Assembly: GCF_014207565.1 (NCBI RefSeq)
Contig: NZ_JACHGJ010000005.1
Span: forward strand, 1 to 64,000
DNA: 64,000 bases
From: Spirochaeta isovalerica
GTDB taxonomy: Bacteria; Spirochaetota; Spirochaetia; DSM-2461
Direction: 5' to 3'
The notes under the pieces were generated by a model. It made no database searches, had not been told where the DNA came from, and worked only from the letters and a program-made list of their open reading frames with translations. A program made the position numbers and the translations under genes. Each line of letters opens with the position of its first letter. The stretch's first letter is position 1. Shown here piece after piece: positions 1 to 8,975 of this stretch.

Positions 1-46
1 ATACCTTTTTTACCTGTGTCTCTTTGAATCCGAGACTGTATCTCAT
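1..46 (-). CDS. Transposase-like protein, N-terminal tip only (partial)
   Basis: Only the first 15 codons lie in the window; they read MRYSLGFKETQVKKV. An ATG at 46-44 follows a good ribosome binding site (AAAGGAG on the minus strand, about 55-61) with 8 nt spacing, so this is a real translation start. The basic opening resembles the N-terminus of helix-turn-helix transposase subunits (IS3/IS630-like OrfA), which commonly begin MRYS or MRYT followed by FK. That family call rests on a few residues and is inference. The gene points away from the radC-like gene next to it. Whether the element is complete cannot be seen. Confidence 0.4.
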   Translation of the reverse strand, partial: MRYSLGFKETQVKKV

Positions 47-79
47 AGTTGAAACTCCTTTTAAAGTGATCCTTCAACT

Positions 80-445
80 ATGTTGACATATAGGGATGTC
101 TATCCCTTGCTCTCCCATTACGGAGACAGGCATCAGGAGTATTTTTTCTGCATATGTCTGAACGGAGCACACGAAGTCATCGATGTGAAAACTGTTTCCA
201 AGGGAATTCTGAATCGGGCTATAATTCACCCCCGGGAGATATTCAGTACAGCCATAGAATTACGAAGCGCTTCCATTGTGGTTGCTCACAATCATCCATC
301 GGGCAATCTGGAACCGAGCAAAGAAGATCGGGATATTACATACCGACTTCAGGAAGCCGGCATCCTGTTGGGAATAGAATTGCTGGATCATGTTGTGTTC
401 TCTCATTCAGGCTATTTCAGTTTCCTGGAGGAAGGGGAAATATAA
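80..445 (+). CDS. radC: Short RadC/JAB-domain protein
   Basis: A 121-residue protein made of the JAB/MPN domain of the RadC family and little else. The metal-site signature is intact: H70-N-H72-P-S-G, then S80 and D83. The surrounding family blocks (SKGILNRAIIHPREIF and ELLDHVVFS) are also present. RadC proteins are usually about 220 residues with an N-terminal helix-hairpin-helix part; that part is missing here because an in-frame stop lies a few codons upstream of the ATG. No clear ribosome binding site precedes the start. Short RadC genes are common on mobile elements, and a transposase-like gene starts 34 bp away on the other strand. It is either a mobile-element RadC or the remnant of a longer gene. 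The biochemical role of RadC is not settled. Confidence 0.7.
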   Translation: MLTYRDVYPLLSHYGDRHQEYFFCICLNGAHEVIDVKTVSKGILNRAIIHPREIFSTAIELRSASIVVAHNHPSGNLEPSKEDRDITYRLQEAGILLGIELLDHVVFSHSGYFSFLEEGEI

Positions 446-574
446 AAGGAATTTGTTAGTCCATAAAATAGAAATCGGAAAGCTGACCTTCAAGTTTAAG
501 CCCATTTCGGGAAAGGACTTTTGCGGAACCCGGATTTGAATCAACGACCCATCTCCCCGAATAAATGGTTAATT

Positions 575-2047
575 CTACTTGGTCTTTTTCAATTCAGAAA
601 GAAGCTCTTTCAGATTTACTGTGGCGTATGTCGATGCATAATCAGAAACTGCATAGGGAATGATCAGGTCTTCATTATGAATCATGGAGCCGCAGGAATA
701 AACTACATTGGGAACATAACCTTCTCTCTCCCGCTCGTTAGGTGCCAACAGAGGGAATTCCAGCCGGCCGATTTCAACTTTGGGCTGCTCCAGATCCATA
801 AGAACAGCTCCCAGAACATATTCTCTCATAGGGCCTACAGCGTGAGTGATGATCAGCCAGCCATCCTCAGTCTCAATAGGCGATCCGCAATTCCCGATCT
901 GAATATATTCCCAGGAGTAATGAGGAGATTGAAAAAGAAAGGCTTCATTCCAGATATTAATATTATCGGAAAAGGAGATGTAGTTGTTGCACCCGTCCAT
1001 ACGGCACAGCATGGCATACTTTCCATCGATTTTACGGGGAAAAAGAGCCATCCCTTTATTCTTGGCTATATGACCATGAAGCGGAAGGACTTTAAAATGA
1101 TAAAAGTCTTTTGTTTCAATAAGTTTGGGCATAATTGACATACCGTCATACGCCGTATAAGTAGCGTAATAAATGACTTGCCCGTCATCATCAAAAAACT
1201 TCACAAATCGGGCATCTTCTATGCCGCTCCGTTCTGTTGAAGATATGGGGAATATAACCCTTTCGCATATGGCCGAATCCATGGAGAATTCAATTTCGTA
1301 GTGAGATGAGGCCAGCCACATGATCTGATTGAATGCCAGCTCTTTATCCAGCGGGAAATTATACTTTTTTATGGCTTCCCTTACACAGGTCTCTAATTCA
1401 CCATATGTAAACGTATCGCCAAGCGTTCCCAGTATTTCCTCCGGAGGGACAATGCTGTGAATGTCCTGCATTTCATAAAGTTTTTCCAGAAAGATCTGTT
1501 TGTTATAAATAAACCGTTTAATTCTTTCCGCCTCCGCCAGCATATTTCCCACAGGTTCAAGAGTCAGATTGCTCTCCCTATCCAGTATGCCGGCACGGAA
1601 TACAATAGAAGAGATATGCCCCTCTCCCGTTGCGCGAAAACTGAGATTCACCCTTTTTTCTCCGGGGAGGATTCCTGACTGATCGGGGGATTCAACTATG
1701 GAAGGATTGAAAAAGGCAGCCGCTTCTATGGAGTATTCCATAGTGAAATAGGCGCCGATAAGTGCTCTCCGTGTAATATCAAGATCTGATGGATTCAAAC
1801 CGATCTTTTCAAACAAACCGCCTAACTGGAGAAAATGTTTTTCAAAAATCCTGGAGATATTCCTGTGGCGCCTTGAGTACTTTCTCAGTACCTGATTCAA
1901 TTTATCCTTTGTCTCTTTTTCACTTAGCTGAAGAACCCGCTTTATAACCGTTCGGCTTCTTTCATCATTCGTGTAGAGGAACCTGGCTATAACTCTTGAG
2001 GAATCCGGCTTGAACTCGACATCTCTTCTTTTGACATTTATCTGCAT
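575..2047 (-). CDS. Glycoside hydrolase family 130 (mannoside phosphorylase/hydrolase type)
   Basis: A 490-residue cytosolic protein without signal peptide. The C-terminal two-thirds carry GH130 five-blade propeller motifs: GIEDARF near residue 275, a tyrosine-rich YYATYTAYDG strand, GSPIETEDGWLIITHAVG, and the closing block with PLLAP and YVPNVVYSCG. GH130 enzymes phosphorolyse or hydrolyse beta-1,4- or beta-1,2-linked mannosides. About 150 N-terminal residues form an extra helical part before the first propeller strand. The ATG at 2047 is chosen over a TTG at 2065 because AAGGGG lies 6 nt before it. It is divergent from the PIG-L/GT4 operon and probably shares its job. Phosphorylase and hydrolase activity cannot be told apart by eye. 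Confidence 0.85.
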   Translation of the reverse strand: MQINVKRRDVEFKPDSSRVIARFLYTNDERSRTVIKRVLQLSEKETKDKLNQVLRKYSRRHRNISRIFEKHFLQLGGLFEKIGLNPSDLDITRRALIGAYFTMEYSIEAAAFFNPSIVESPDQSGILPGEKRVNLSFRATGEGHISSIVFRAGILDRESNLTLEPVGNMLAEAERIKRFIYNKQIFLEKLYEMQDIHSIVPPEEILGTLGDTFTYGELETCVREAIKKYNFPLDKELAFNQIMWLASSHYEIEFSMDSAICERVIFPISSTERSGIEDARFVKFFDDDGQVIYYATYTAYDGMSIMPKLIETKDFYHFKVLPLHGHIAKNKGMALFPRKIDGKYAMLCRMDGCNNYISFSDNINIWNEAFLFQSPHYSWEYIQIGNCGSPIETEDGWLIITHAVGPMREYVLGAVLMDLEQPKVEIGRLEFPLLAPNEREREGYVPNVVYSCGSMIHNEDLIIPYAVSDYASTYATVNLKELLSELKKTK

Positions 2048-2236
2048 CTCTGCCCCTTTCTTCAAAGAAGAACTCCATCCCGCATGCTCTATAAGTTTAA
2101 GCCATTAACGGTATAAATAAGCAACCTTAAATAAAAGTTTCAATATATCCGACAGTTTTCCCGAAATTGCCTTAAACTTAAAATTGATATTGTTTCCGGA
2201 TTTATTAATGCGGCGACTTATCCAGAGGATGCCAAC

Positions 2237-2905
2237 GTGCATACTGGAAACAGATCACTAAAAAAAATTGCCGTCGTAATCGCTCACCCCGATGACGAAA
2301 CCCTATGGGCAGGCGGATCTCTTTTAATCACAAGCTTTGAAAGTTGTTTTATTCTCAGTCTATGCCGCGCCGGAGATGATGACCGAAGACACAGATTTTT
2401 CAGAGCGCTAAAAGAATTCGGAGCAACGGGAGCAATGGCGGATCTCGATGACGGCCCCGGACAGACCCCACTTACACCCGGTCTCATATGCCATACAATC
2501 CTGGAAAAACTACCTTCGATTTCCTTCGACCGGATCTACACCCACAGCCCCCGCGGAGAATACACCAGGCATCTCCGCCATGAGGAAACGGGAAGAGCTT
2601 TGCTACAGCTATGGATTAAAAAAGATGTGAAAGCTAGTGAAGTCTGTTTATTCGCCTATGAAGACGGCTGTCATAAGTACCTGCCGAGGCCGATAAGCGA
2701 AGCACAGATTACTCTCCCCCTTCCCGAAGAGATCTGGCGCAGAAAATACCGAATTATCAGAGAAATCTACAATTTTGGAAACAATACATTTGAGGCAAAA
2801 ACTACCCCCCGCGTCGAGGCGTTCTGGCTTGTTCCCAATCGCATCTCAGCCCGGCAATGGCTGAATGACACAAGGAGTCACCATGAAAGTTCTGGTCCTA
2901 TATGA
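2237..2905 (+). CDS. PIG-L/LmbE-type deacetylase
   Basis: A 222-residue member of the PIG-L family of zinc-dependent N-acetylglucosaminyl deacetylases. The family motif H17-P-D-D20-E follows the first beta strand (IAVVIAH). H112 or H115 in the YTRHLRHEETG segment is the likely third metal ligand. Translation starts at GTG 2237 behind AGAGGA at 2224-2229. It is the first gene of a plus-strand operon and overlaps the next gene by 23 bp. In this setting it could remove acetyl groups from an amino sugar in the glycan built by the downstream glycosyltransferases; this is inference from context. No signal peptide is present, so it should act in the cytoplasm. Confidence 0.85.
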   Translation: MHTGNRSLKKIAVVIAHPDDETLWAGGSLLITSFESCFILSLCRAGDDDRRHRFFRALKEFGATGAMADLDDGPGQTPLTPGLICHTILEKLPSISFDRIYTHSPRGEYTRHLRHEETGRALLQLWIKKDVKASEVCLFAYEDGCHKYLPRPISEAQITLPLPEEIWRRKYRIIREIYNFGNNTFEAKTTPRVEAFWLVPNRISARQWLNDTRSHHESSGPI

Positions 2906-4025
2906 GTTTCCACCCTCTCCGGGAGGCTTGGCCACACAGGGAGATCTGCTCTACAAAGGTTTGATCGAGATGGGAATAGATGCCCATGCCGCACACTTCG
3001 AGTCTGAACAGGAAAAGGAATGGTATTACCGATGGTTCCGGCCTGATGTGGTTGCCGGAGTGGGGTTCTGGGGGTATTCGCCTCAAATAATCATTCATCC
3101 CCAGTCATTCGGACTGACGGCTGTACCGTGGCTTGTTGCCGATGGCTATATCGCCAATTATCAGGATATCCTCAACAAGCTCCCTCTGATTTTTGTTACA
3201 TCGCACTGGGTCAAGGAAATGTATGTGAGGGACGGAATTAGGGAAGAGAATATTGAGGTTCTTCCCGTTGGATGCGATACCGCAGCCTTCTCTCCCAAAA
3301 GCCCCGATGATATAAAAATCACATCTGTCAGAGAAGCTCTGAGCATCAAACCGGATCAGCTAATGATTCTCACAATAGGGGGCGATGCGGCATCGAAAGG
3401 AGGACAGGAAATGATGCATGCTCTTGCGCTTGTGGATAAAGAGGTTCCTGACTGGCGCTATGTCTGCAAAGTCTGGCCCCAGGATAGAACAATACTTCAG
3501 AACTCCCAGGATTTTCTTCTGGCCAGGCAATTGGGAATTGAAAAAAAGGTTATTTTTCAGACAAGTATAATATCCCGGAATTTTGTCCCCTACCTTCTCG
3601 GAGCCTGCGACATCTATGCCGCCCCTTCCCGGCTGGAGGGATTCGGCATGCCTCAGGTAGAAGCAGGAGCCTGCGGCAAAGCAGTGATAAGCATAAATGC
3701 CATGGGGCCTAAAGATACCCTGATACACGGAAAAACAGCACTTCTGGCAGATATTGCTCAGGAAATTACTTTAAGGGAAACAACTCTGGGCGCGGAAGCT
3801 GGATTCAGAGAATCAAAAAAGATAGTTTTTGATAAACCGAGAGTGGTTGACTACAGAGCCAGCATCCCCGATATAGCCGATTCTCTATTTAAATTGATGA
3901 ATAATCCCTCTTTGAGAAAACAGCTTGGCAACGAGGCCAGGAAGAGAGCTGTCAAATGCTTTGATTATCACGTGGTGGCCGAAAAATTTGTTGAGACTGT
4001 TCAAAGAAAACTGGAGATAAAATGA
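2883..4025 (+). CDS. GT4-family glycosyltransferase
   Basis: A 380-residue retaining GT-B glycosyltransferase. The N-terminal Rossmann half opens with MKVLVLYEFPPSPGGLATQG. The C-terminal half has the nucleotide-sugar site, with E252 and E260 forming the EX7E motif in SRLEGFGMPQVEAGACG. The start is set at ATG 2883, where AAGGAG lies 5 nt upstream, rather than an in-frame ATG at 2865. It overlaps the PIG-L gene upstream and the (alpha/alpha)6 gene downstream by 4 bp (ATGA), so it is translationally coupled to both. Donor and acceptor sugars cannot be read from the sequence. The GH130 neighbour makes a mannose-containing product possible, which is inference. Confidence 0.85.
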   Translation: MKVLVLYEFPPSPGGLATQGDLLYKGLIEMGIDAHAAHFESEQEKEWYYRWFRPDVVAGVGFWGYSPQIIIHPQSFGLTAVPWLVADGYIANYQDILNKLPLIFVTSHWVKEMYVRDGIREENIEVLPVGCDTAAFSPKSPDDIKITSVREALSIKPDQLMILTIGGDAASKGGQEMMHALALVDKEVPDWRYVCKVWPQDRTILQNSQDFLLARQLGIEKKVIFQTSIISRNFVPYLLGACDIYAAPSRLEGFGMPQVEAGACGKAVISINAMGPKDTLIHGKTALLADIAQEITLRETTLGAEAGFRESKKIVFDKPRVVDYRASIPDIADSLFKLMNNPSLRKQLGNEARKRAVKCFDYHVVAEKFVETVQRKLEIK

Positions 4026-5218
4026 TGAATGAACGGGACAGGAAGCTGATTGAAGTTGCACAGACAGCCGCACTCGCTGTCCTTAAGCACAATGCCCACG
4101 GCCCCTTTAAGGGACTGCCCCGCACGGCCGGGTGGGGATATCCCGAGCCTTACACGAGAGATCTGATGATTTCTCTTCCGGGAATGCTTCTCACAGGAGA
4201 CAGAGACCTTGTATCGCAAGCGAAAAGAGTTCTGGAAACTCTTGCCGCAAATCAATCAGCCCACGGGCATATACCCTCTCTGATTCACGACCGGGAGGAT
4301 AGAGGAGCCAGTGATACGACCCCTTTGTTTCTCATTGCCGTTGCCATTTACAGAGAATTCTCAAAAGAGGAAACCTTTCTTGAAACAGAAGTGGGAAAAG
4401 CGCTGACCTGGATGGTATATCAAAGTCCCACGGACGGTTTCCTCGTAGCCCAGGAGCCGACAACCGACTGGCGGGACGAACAATGGGTCATCGGTTACGG
4501 ACTATATGTCAACACTCTTGTCTACACCTATCTCCGGCTGTTCGGTTTCAACAATGAAGCTGATGGACTCCATAAAGCCATTGACCGTTTTACCATCAAG
4601 GAAGGGGAGATTCATCATCATGTTCACGAAGGCCTGATAGTCAGAAATAAACCCTATTACGCTTTCTGGTCATTCAAGATTTACAGCAGCGAACGGTTTG
4701 ATCTTCTGGGAAATAGTCTGGCGATCCTCTCCGGACTGGCCAGCCGTTCAAGAGCTGTAGAAATTATCAGCTGGATTGATGAAGAATGCCAATCCATGGA
4801 GAAAAGAGGAGATCTGGCCATAGACCTTCCGCCCAATTTTTTTCCCTATATCACTCCGAAGGATCCCGATTGGCTTGATCGATATGAAAAATACAACAAG
4901 CCGGGAGACTACCACAACGGGGGAATCTGGCCTTTTATCACAGGCTTCTACATCGCAGCTCTGGTAGCTGCTGAGCAATACAGTCTTGCTGAAAAGAAAC
5001 TGCTGCTCCTGACGGAAGTGATAAGAAAATCTCAAGATGAGACTCGGGATTTCGGTTTTAATGAGTGGATAAAAGCCCAAAACGGAGAGGCGAAAGGCCA
5101 GGATTGGCAAACCTGGTCTGCCGCCATGTATTATTATGCAGCCCAATGTGTGAGGGAGAGGAAAACCCCTTTCTTCGATGCCCTTAGAGAACAGTCCTAC
5201 AGGAGGATTTCGCGATGA
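4022..5218 (+). CDS. (alpha/alpha)6-barrel glycosidase-like protein (GH100/amylo-1,6-glucosidase type)
   Basis: A 398-residue cytosolic protein with the look of a six-hairpin glycosidase. It has repeated helix pairs, an early YTRD (T45-R46-D47) like the acid-residue motif of neutral invertases, and the late blocks GGIWPFITGFYIAALVAAEQ and FNEWIKAQ, then GQDWQTWSAAMYYYAAQ. Such folds occur in GH15, GH63, GH100 and debranching enzymes. I cannot assign one family with certainty. The start overlaps the GT4 stop (ATGA) and the stop overlaps the next start in the same way, so the three genes are translated together. Its likely job is trimming or turning over the oligosaccharide made by the operon; this is inference. 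Confidence 0.7.
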   Translation: MMNERDRKLIEVAQTAALAVLKHNAHGPFKGLPRTAGWGYPEPYTRDLMISLPGMLLTGDRDLVSQAKRVLETLAANQSAHGHIPSLIHDREDRGASDTTPLFLIAVAIYREFSKEETFLETEVGKALTWMVYQSPTDGFLVAQEPTTDWRDEQWVIGYGLYVNTLVYTYLRLFGFNNEADGLHKAIDRFTIKEGEIHHHVHEGLIVRNKPYYAFWSFKIYSSERFDLLGNSLAILSGLASRSRAVEIISWIDEECQSMEKRGDLAIDLPPNFFPYITPKDPDWLDRYEKYNKPGDYHNGGIWPFITGFYIAALVAAEQYSLAEKKLLLLTEVIRKSQDETRDFGFNEWIKAQNGEAKGQDWQTWSAAMYYYAAQCVRERKTPFFDALREQSYRRISR

Positions 5219-7488
5219 CCGCCACAACATCCAGCATTAAAAACATTGCTTTTCTGGGAAACTACCTCCCCAGAAAGTGCGGGATAGCCACCTTTACAAC
5301 TGACCTGAGAACAGCGGTTGCCAATCATTCGGCAAATCCCGAATGTTCCGTTATAGCGATTAACGATATTCCGACAGGGTACGAATACCCCGGGGAAGTT
5401 CGTTTCGAAATAGAGGAACAGGACCTTTCGTCCTATTTGAAAGCAGCTGACTATCTGAATATCTCAGATATCGATGCACTTTCGCTACAGCATGAATTCG
5501 GAATTTTCGGCGGCGTCTCAGGGAGCCATATTCTGACCCTGCTGCATAAGCTGAGAATGCCAGTTATCACAACGCTCCACACAATTCTCCATAATCCTTC
5601 ACCGGATCAGATGAGAGTCATGAGAGAACTGATTCTTCTTTCGACGCGCTTAATTGTCATGACGGAGAAAGGGCTTCAATTATTGAAAGATATCTATCAG
5701 GTACCGCCTTCTAAAATTGATTTGATCCCTCATGGGATTCCCGATGAGCCCTTTGCTGATTCCAATCAATATAAAGGGGAATTCGGAGTCGCGGGGAAAC
5801 AGGTACTTTTAACATTTGGACTGCTCTCACCCAACAAAGGCATAGAATATGTTCTGCAGGCATTACCGGCCATTGTCAAAGATTTTCCCGATCTTGTTTT
5901 CATTGTCGTAGGGCAGACTCACCCCAATCTGCTAAGGGAAGAAGGGGAACAGTACAGGTTAGGTCTTAAAAGACTGGCCAAGGATCTGGGAATGGAAAAA
6001 CATGTGGTTTTTTTTAACAGCTTCCTGGAACTTGATAAACTGATGAGATTCATTGGTGCCACTGATATATATATCACTCCCTATCTTTCGGAAACACAGA
6101 TCACTTCCGGAACACTGGCTTACGCTTTCGGGACAGGGAATGCCGTCATTTCAACACCTTACTGGCATGCGGCTGAACTACTGGCTGATAATAGGGGAAA
6201 ACTCGTCCCCTTCCGCAGCTCAATCGGAATCGAAAAAGCCGTAAAGGAGTTGCTGAAAGATGAACCCCATCGTCAATCCATGCGCAGAAATGCCTACAAA
6301 ATGGGAAGGACCATGGTATGGAACAGGATAGCGGAACTGTATGTGGATTCTTTCCGACAAGCCGGTGTGGACCACAGTTTTCCGGGTAGCAAAAAATCCT
6401 CCATCAGAACCCTCGATGAATACCCGGTAGATCTTCCCAACCTTAAGTTGAATCACCTTTTACGGATGAGTGATTCCACAGGGATTTTTCAGCATGCCAG
6501 GTATACTGTTCCCCTGTTCAGCGAGGGCTACTGCACCGATGATAATGCGAGGGCTCTCCTGCTGACCCTCATGCTCCAGGATGCTAATCTCAATACTCCT
6601 GAAATTGATAGTCTTTGTATAACTTATATGGCCTTCCTGAACCATGCCTATGACCGGAAATCGCGAAGGTTTCGAAACTTTCTGAGTTTTGACCGCAAAT
6701 GGATTGAGGAGAAAGTCTCGGAAGACTGTTCGGGTCGGGCCTTGTGGGCATTGGGCTATTGTGTCGGGCACTCCAACCAGAAAGGACTTCAGATGCTGGC
6801 TGCAGAGCTTTTCGAACACTCTCTTCCCGAGGTTACCAGCTTTACATCTCCCAGAGCATGGGCCTATGCGCTTCTGGGCATAAATGAATATTTAAAACGG
6901 TTGGACGGTGATCGAAGATCCGGAAAGATCGGAGAAATTCTGTCAGAGAGATTAGTCGGACTGTACAGAGACGTATCCTCTCCGGACTGGAGCTGGTTTG
7001 AAACTGCGCTAACTTACGGAAATGCGAAAATGCCCCATGCCCTGATTGTCAGCGGGCGCTTTTTGGAAAACGAAGAAGTCCTGAAAATCGGCTATGAAAC
7101 ACTGCGATGGCTTTTAAAGATTCAATCTTCCGAATCGGGATCCTTTCGCCCCGTTGGTTCCTATGGATTTTATAGCAAAGGGACCGAGCGAGCCTTATAT
7201 GATCAGCAGCCTATTGAGGCTCATGCGACACTATCCGCCTGTATCGCAGCCTATTTTGCATCATCGGGTGAATCTTACTGGATAAAACATGCGGGCAGGA
7301 CTTTCGATTGGTTTCTTGGGAGGAATGATCTAGGCCAACCATTGTACGATGTCCTTACGGGAGGATGCCGTGACGGTTTGCAGATCGATAGAACAAGCGG
7401 GAACGAAGGAGCGGAATCGACCCTGTCTTACCTGCTTTCTCTGGTTGAAATGAAAAAACTGCAGGGACAAATCAGCAGCTTTAAATAA
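5215..7488 (+). CDS. Two-domain protein: GT4 glycosyltransferase fused to (alpha/alpha)6-like domain
   Basis: A 757-residue fusion. Residues 1-385 form a GT-B glycosyltransferase: the N-terminal LPRKCGIATFTTD block, then IPHGIPDEPF, and FGLLSPNKGIEYVLQA at the start of the C-terminal half. In the usual EX7E motif the first Glu is kept (E293) but the second position is Leu (L301), within SETQITSGTLAYAFG. After a linker near 390-410 comes a helical domain (about 410-757) with GYCTDDNARALLL and further helix pairs resembling a six-hairpin toroid. Last gene of the operon, overlapping its neighbour by 4 bp. It may add and then measure or trim sugars on one glycan, but that is inference. No terminator is visible after it. 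Confidence 0.8.
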   Translation: MTATTSSIKNIAFLGNYLPRKCGIATFTTDLRTAVANHSANPECSVIAINDIPTGYEYPGEVRFEIEEQDLSSYLKAADYLNISDIDALSLQHEFGIFGGVSGSHILTLLHKLRMPVITTLHTILHNPSPDQMRVMRELILLSTRLIVMTEKGLQLLKDIYQVPPSKIDLIPHGIPDEPFADSNQYKGEFGVAGKQVLLTFGLLSPNKGIEYVLQALPAIVKDFPDLVFIVVGQTHPNLLREEGEQYRLGLKRLAKDLGMEKHVVFFNSFLELDKLMRFIGATDIYITPYLSETQITSGTLAYAFGTGNAVISTPYWHAAELLADNRGKLVPFRSSIGIEKAVKELLKDEPHRQSMRRNAYKMGRTMVWNRIAELYVDSFRQAGVDHSFPGSKKSSIRTLDEYPVDLPNLKLNHLLRMSDSTGIFQHARYTVPLFSEGYCTDDNARALLLTLMLQDANLNTPEIDSLCITYMAFLNHAYDRKSRRFRNFLSFDRKWIEEKVSEDCSGRALWALGYCVGHSNQKGLQMLAAELFEHSLPEVTSFTSPRAWAYALLGINEYLKRLDGDRRSGKIGEILSERLVGLYRDVSSPDWSWFETALTYGNAKMPHALIVSGRFLENEEVLKIGYETLRWLLKIQSSESGSFRPVGSYGFYSKGTERALYDQQPIEAHATLSACIAAYFASSGESYWIKHAGRTFDWFLGRNDLGQPLYDVLTGGCRDGLQIDRTSGNEGAESTLSYLLSLVEMKKLQGQISSFK

Positions 7489-7554
7489 ACAACCATCACC
7501 AAAATAACCTGAATATACTGAAAATCTGTATAACCAGCTGTTTCCGGAATATGC

Positions 7555-8566
7555 CAATCCCATGATTATCAGGTCTGTATTCAGCACAAATATGTATAGG
7601 GCTGATAGATTGATAACCGCTCTTTTCATGGGTGCCGGCGCTTTATTCGTTACTACGCCTGTTAGTCCACCGATGTTCTTAATTGCCGCTTTTTCTTCTC
7701 TCTTTGTAAGTGGAATGGGCACCTCTGTGGGATTATTAATCGGCAGAAATAATAGGGGAAAAGCAAACCAAGTCTCCATAGGGACTCTTCTCCTCATGGG
7801 TGTCCTGGGTTGGCAATGGCCATACCCTCTATCTTTTTCTCAGAGGAAGATGTCTACTTTCTCGGAGCGAAAGACCCTTTTTCCAACTGGCGGAAACATA
7901 TCTTAAGATATTTGCCTTCTCTTTTCCCTTAATGTTAGAGGGTAAAAAGATGGATGTATTAATTTTGAATGACGGCAGTCCCAAGTATAGCTTCATGATA
8001 AATGTAATCGCAACTGTGACGAATCTGGTATTGAGAATTCTCTATAACGGACTAAGCGACTAAACAATGTAGATTGTCGAAGCGCTTATGGTATTTGTAA
8101 TAAACATGGCATTTATTCGAAATTTAACTCCCGGACATATTGAAGCCTATGCTGCTGTTAGCATTATTATGACGATCTTCTACAGCATAATTATGGGCGC
8201 AACAATGGGATTACTGCTCATTCTCTCGTAAATGATGGGAAGATAGGACTATTCGGATGTGAAGAGGATTCTATCCTATTCCGTAAAAAAAACTATGCTC
8301 TATCGTTTTATACCCTATTTGGTGTTATTACCTGAAATAAACAATATGTTACTGCTATTCATAGATGATCCTTCGACAATTCAGATAGGGATTTTTTCTA
8401 TATAACCATTGGAATCGCTACGATGTTTGCCAATTTCCCTTTATAGGCAAGCATGTTTTATAGGGCAATCAATCGCCCTTTGGAATCGGCGGCAATATCC
8501 ACGGTAAGAACATTGCTCTTTAATTCCGGTTCTCATTTTTCCGGAGGTTATATATCTGGATTCAGA
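7555..8566 (+). pseudogene. Decayed MATE-family efflux transporter
   Basis: Translated pieces in changing frames line up, in order, with a MATE transporter. The first (from 7562) is MIIRSVFSTN, a Met-rich membrane stretch, and GMGTSVGLLIGRNNRGKA. A shifted frame then gives LAMAIPSIFFSEEDVYFLGAKDP, and another shift gives FFQLAETYLKIFAFSFPLM and NDGSPKYSFMINVIATVTN. After a stop at 8061-8063 come VFVINMAFIRNLTPGHIEAYAAVSIIM and, near 8455-8540, MFYRAINRPLESAAIST. At least two frameshifts and several stops break it. No functional product is possible. It sits in the only long stretch here without intact genes. Confidence 0.75.
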
Positions 8567-8947
8567 TAAAAGAGCGAAAAAATCTTCTCAAACAAAGATG
8601 ATATATTAAAATACCTAGATAAATACAAAGAGTATAATGAAGAACCTGCAATACTATTTTTATCAGGAGATTACAGAGAGCCATTTGATGCATTGCAGAG
8701 TTCAGTAGATCTGCTCATTTCCGACCATGCGGAATTTGTATCCCGGCACGCAAAACAATATCTGAAAAGAGGAGGAATCCTGCTGGCCGGAGACAGCCAT
8801 GGAGATGCGACAATAGCGAACTCAGATTCCGATTTTAGTTTTATTGGTGTACTGACGCGTAATGCCGGACAACACCAATTCAGCAATAATGAGAATGAAA
8901 GCTATTTTAAGAGATATAAAAATGATATGAAAACAACTCCTATATAA
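8567..8947 (+). pseudogene. Gene remnant, possibly C-terminal part of a methyltransferase-like protein
   Basis: One frame is open from 8567 to a stop at 8945-8947 but has no ATG or GTG start in its first part. The only candidate is a TTG at 8693, without a ribosome binding site. The translation contains EPAILFLSGDYREPFDAL, then SSVDLLISDHAEFVSRHAKQ and YLKRGGILLAGDSHGDATIA. A Leu-Lys-x-Gly-Gly-Ile-Leu segment of this kind is common after strand 5 of class I SAM methyltransferases, so that is a weak suggestion. The missing N-terminus and the neighbouring pseudogene argue for a remnant. The intact form may exist elsewhere in related genomes. Confidence 0.4.
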
Positions 8948-8975
8948 AGGGAATTCCGGCTTTCTACCCGTTTCC

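Noticed and set aside
513-546. A tRNA T-arm-like stretch on the minus strand (GGTCGTTGATTCAAATCC), whose plus-strand reading looks like the false NPDLNQRP translation often made from tRNA antisense.
   Set aside because: The T-stem does not pair (an A-C at the closing pair and a G-G at the outer end), and no matching acceptor or anticodon arm lies within 90 bp upstream.
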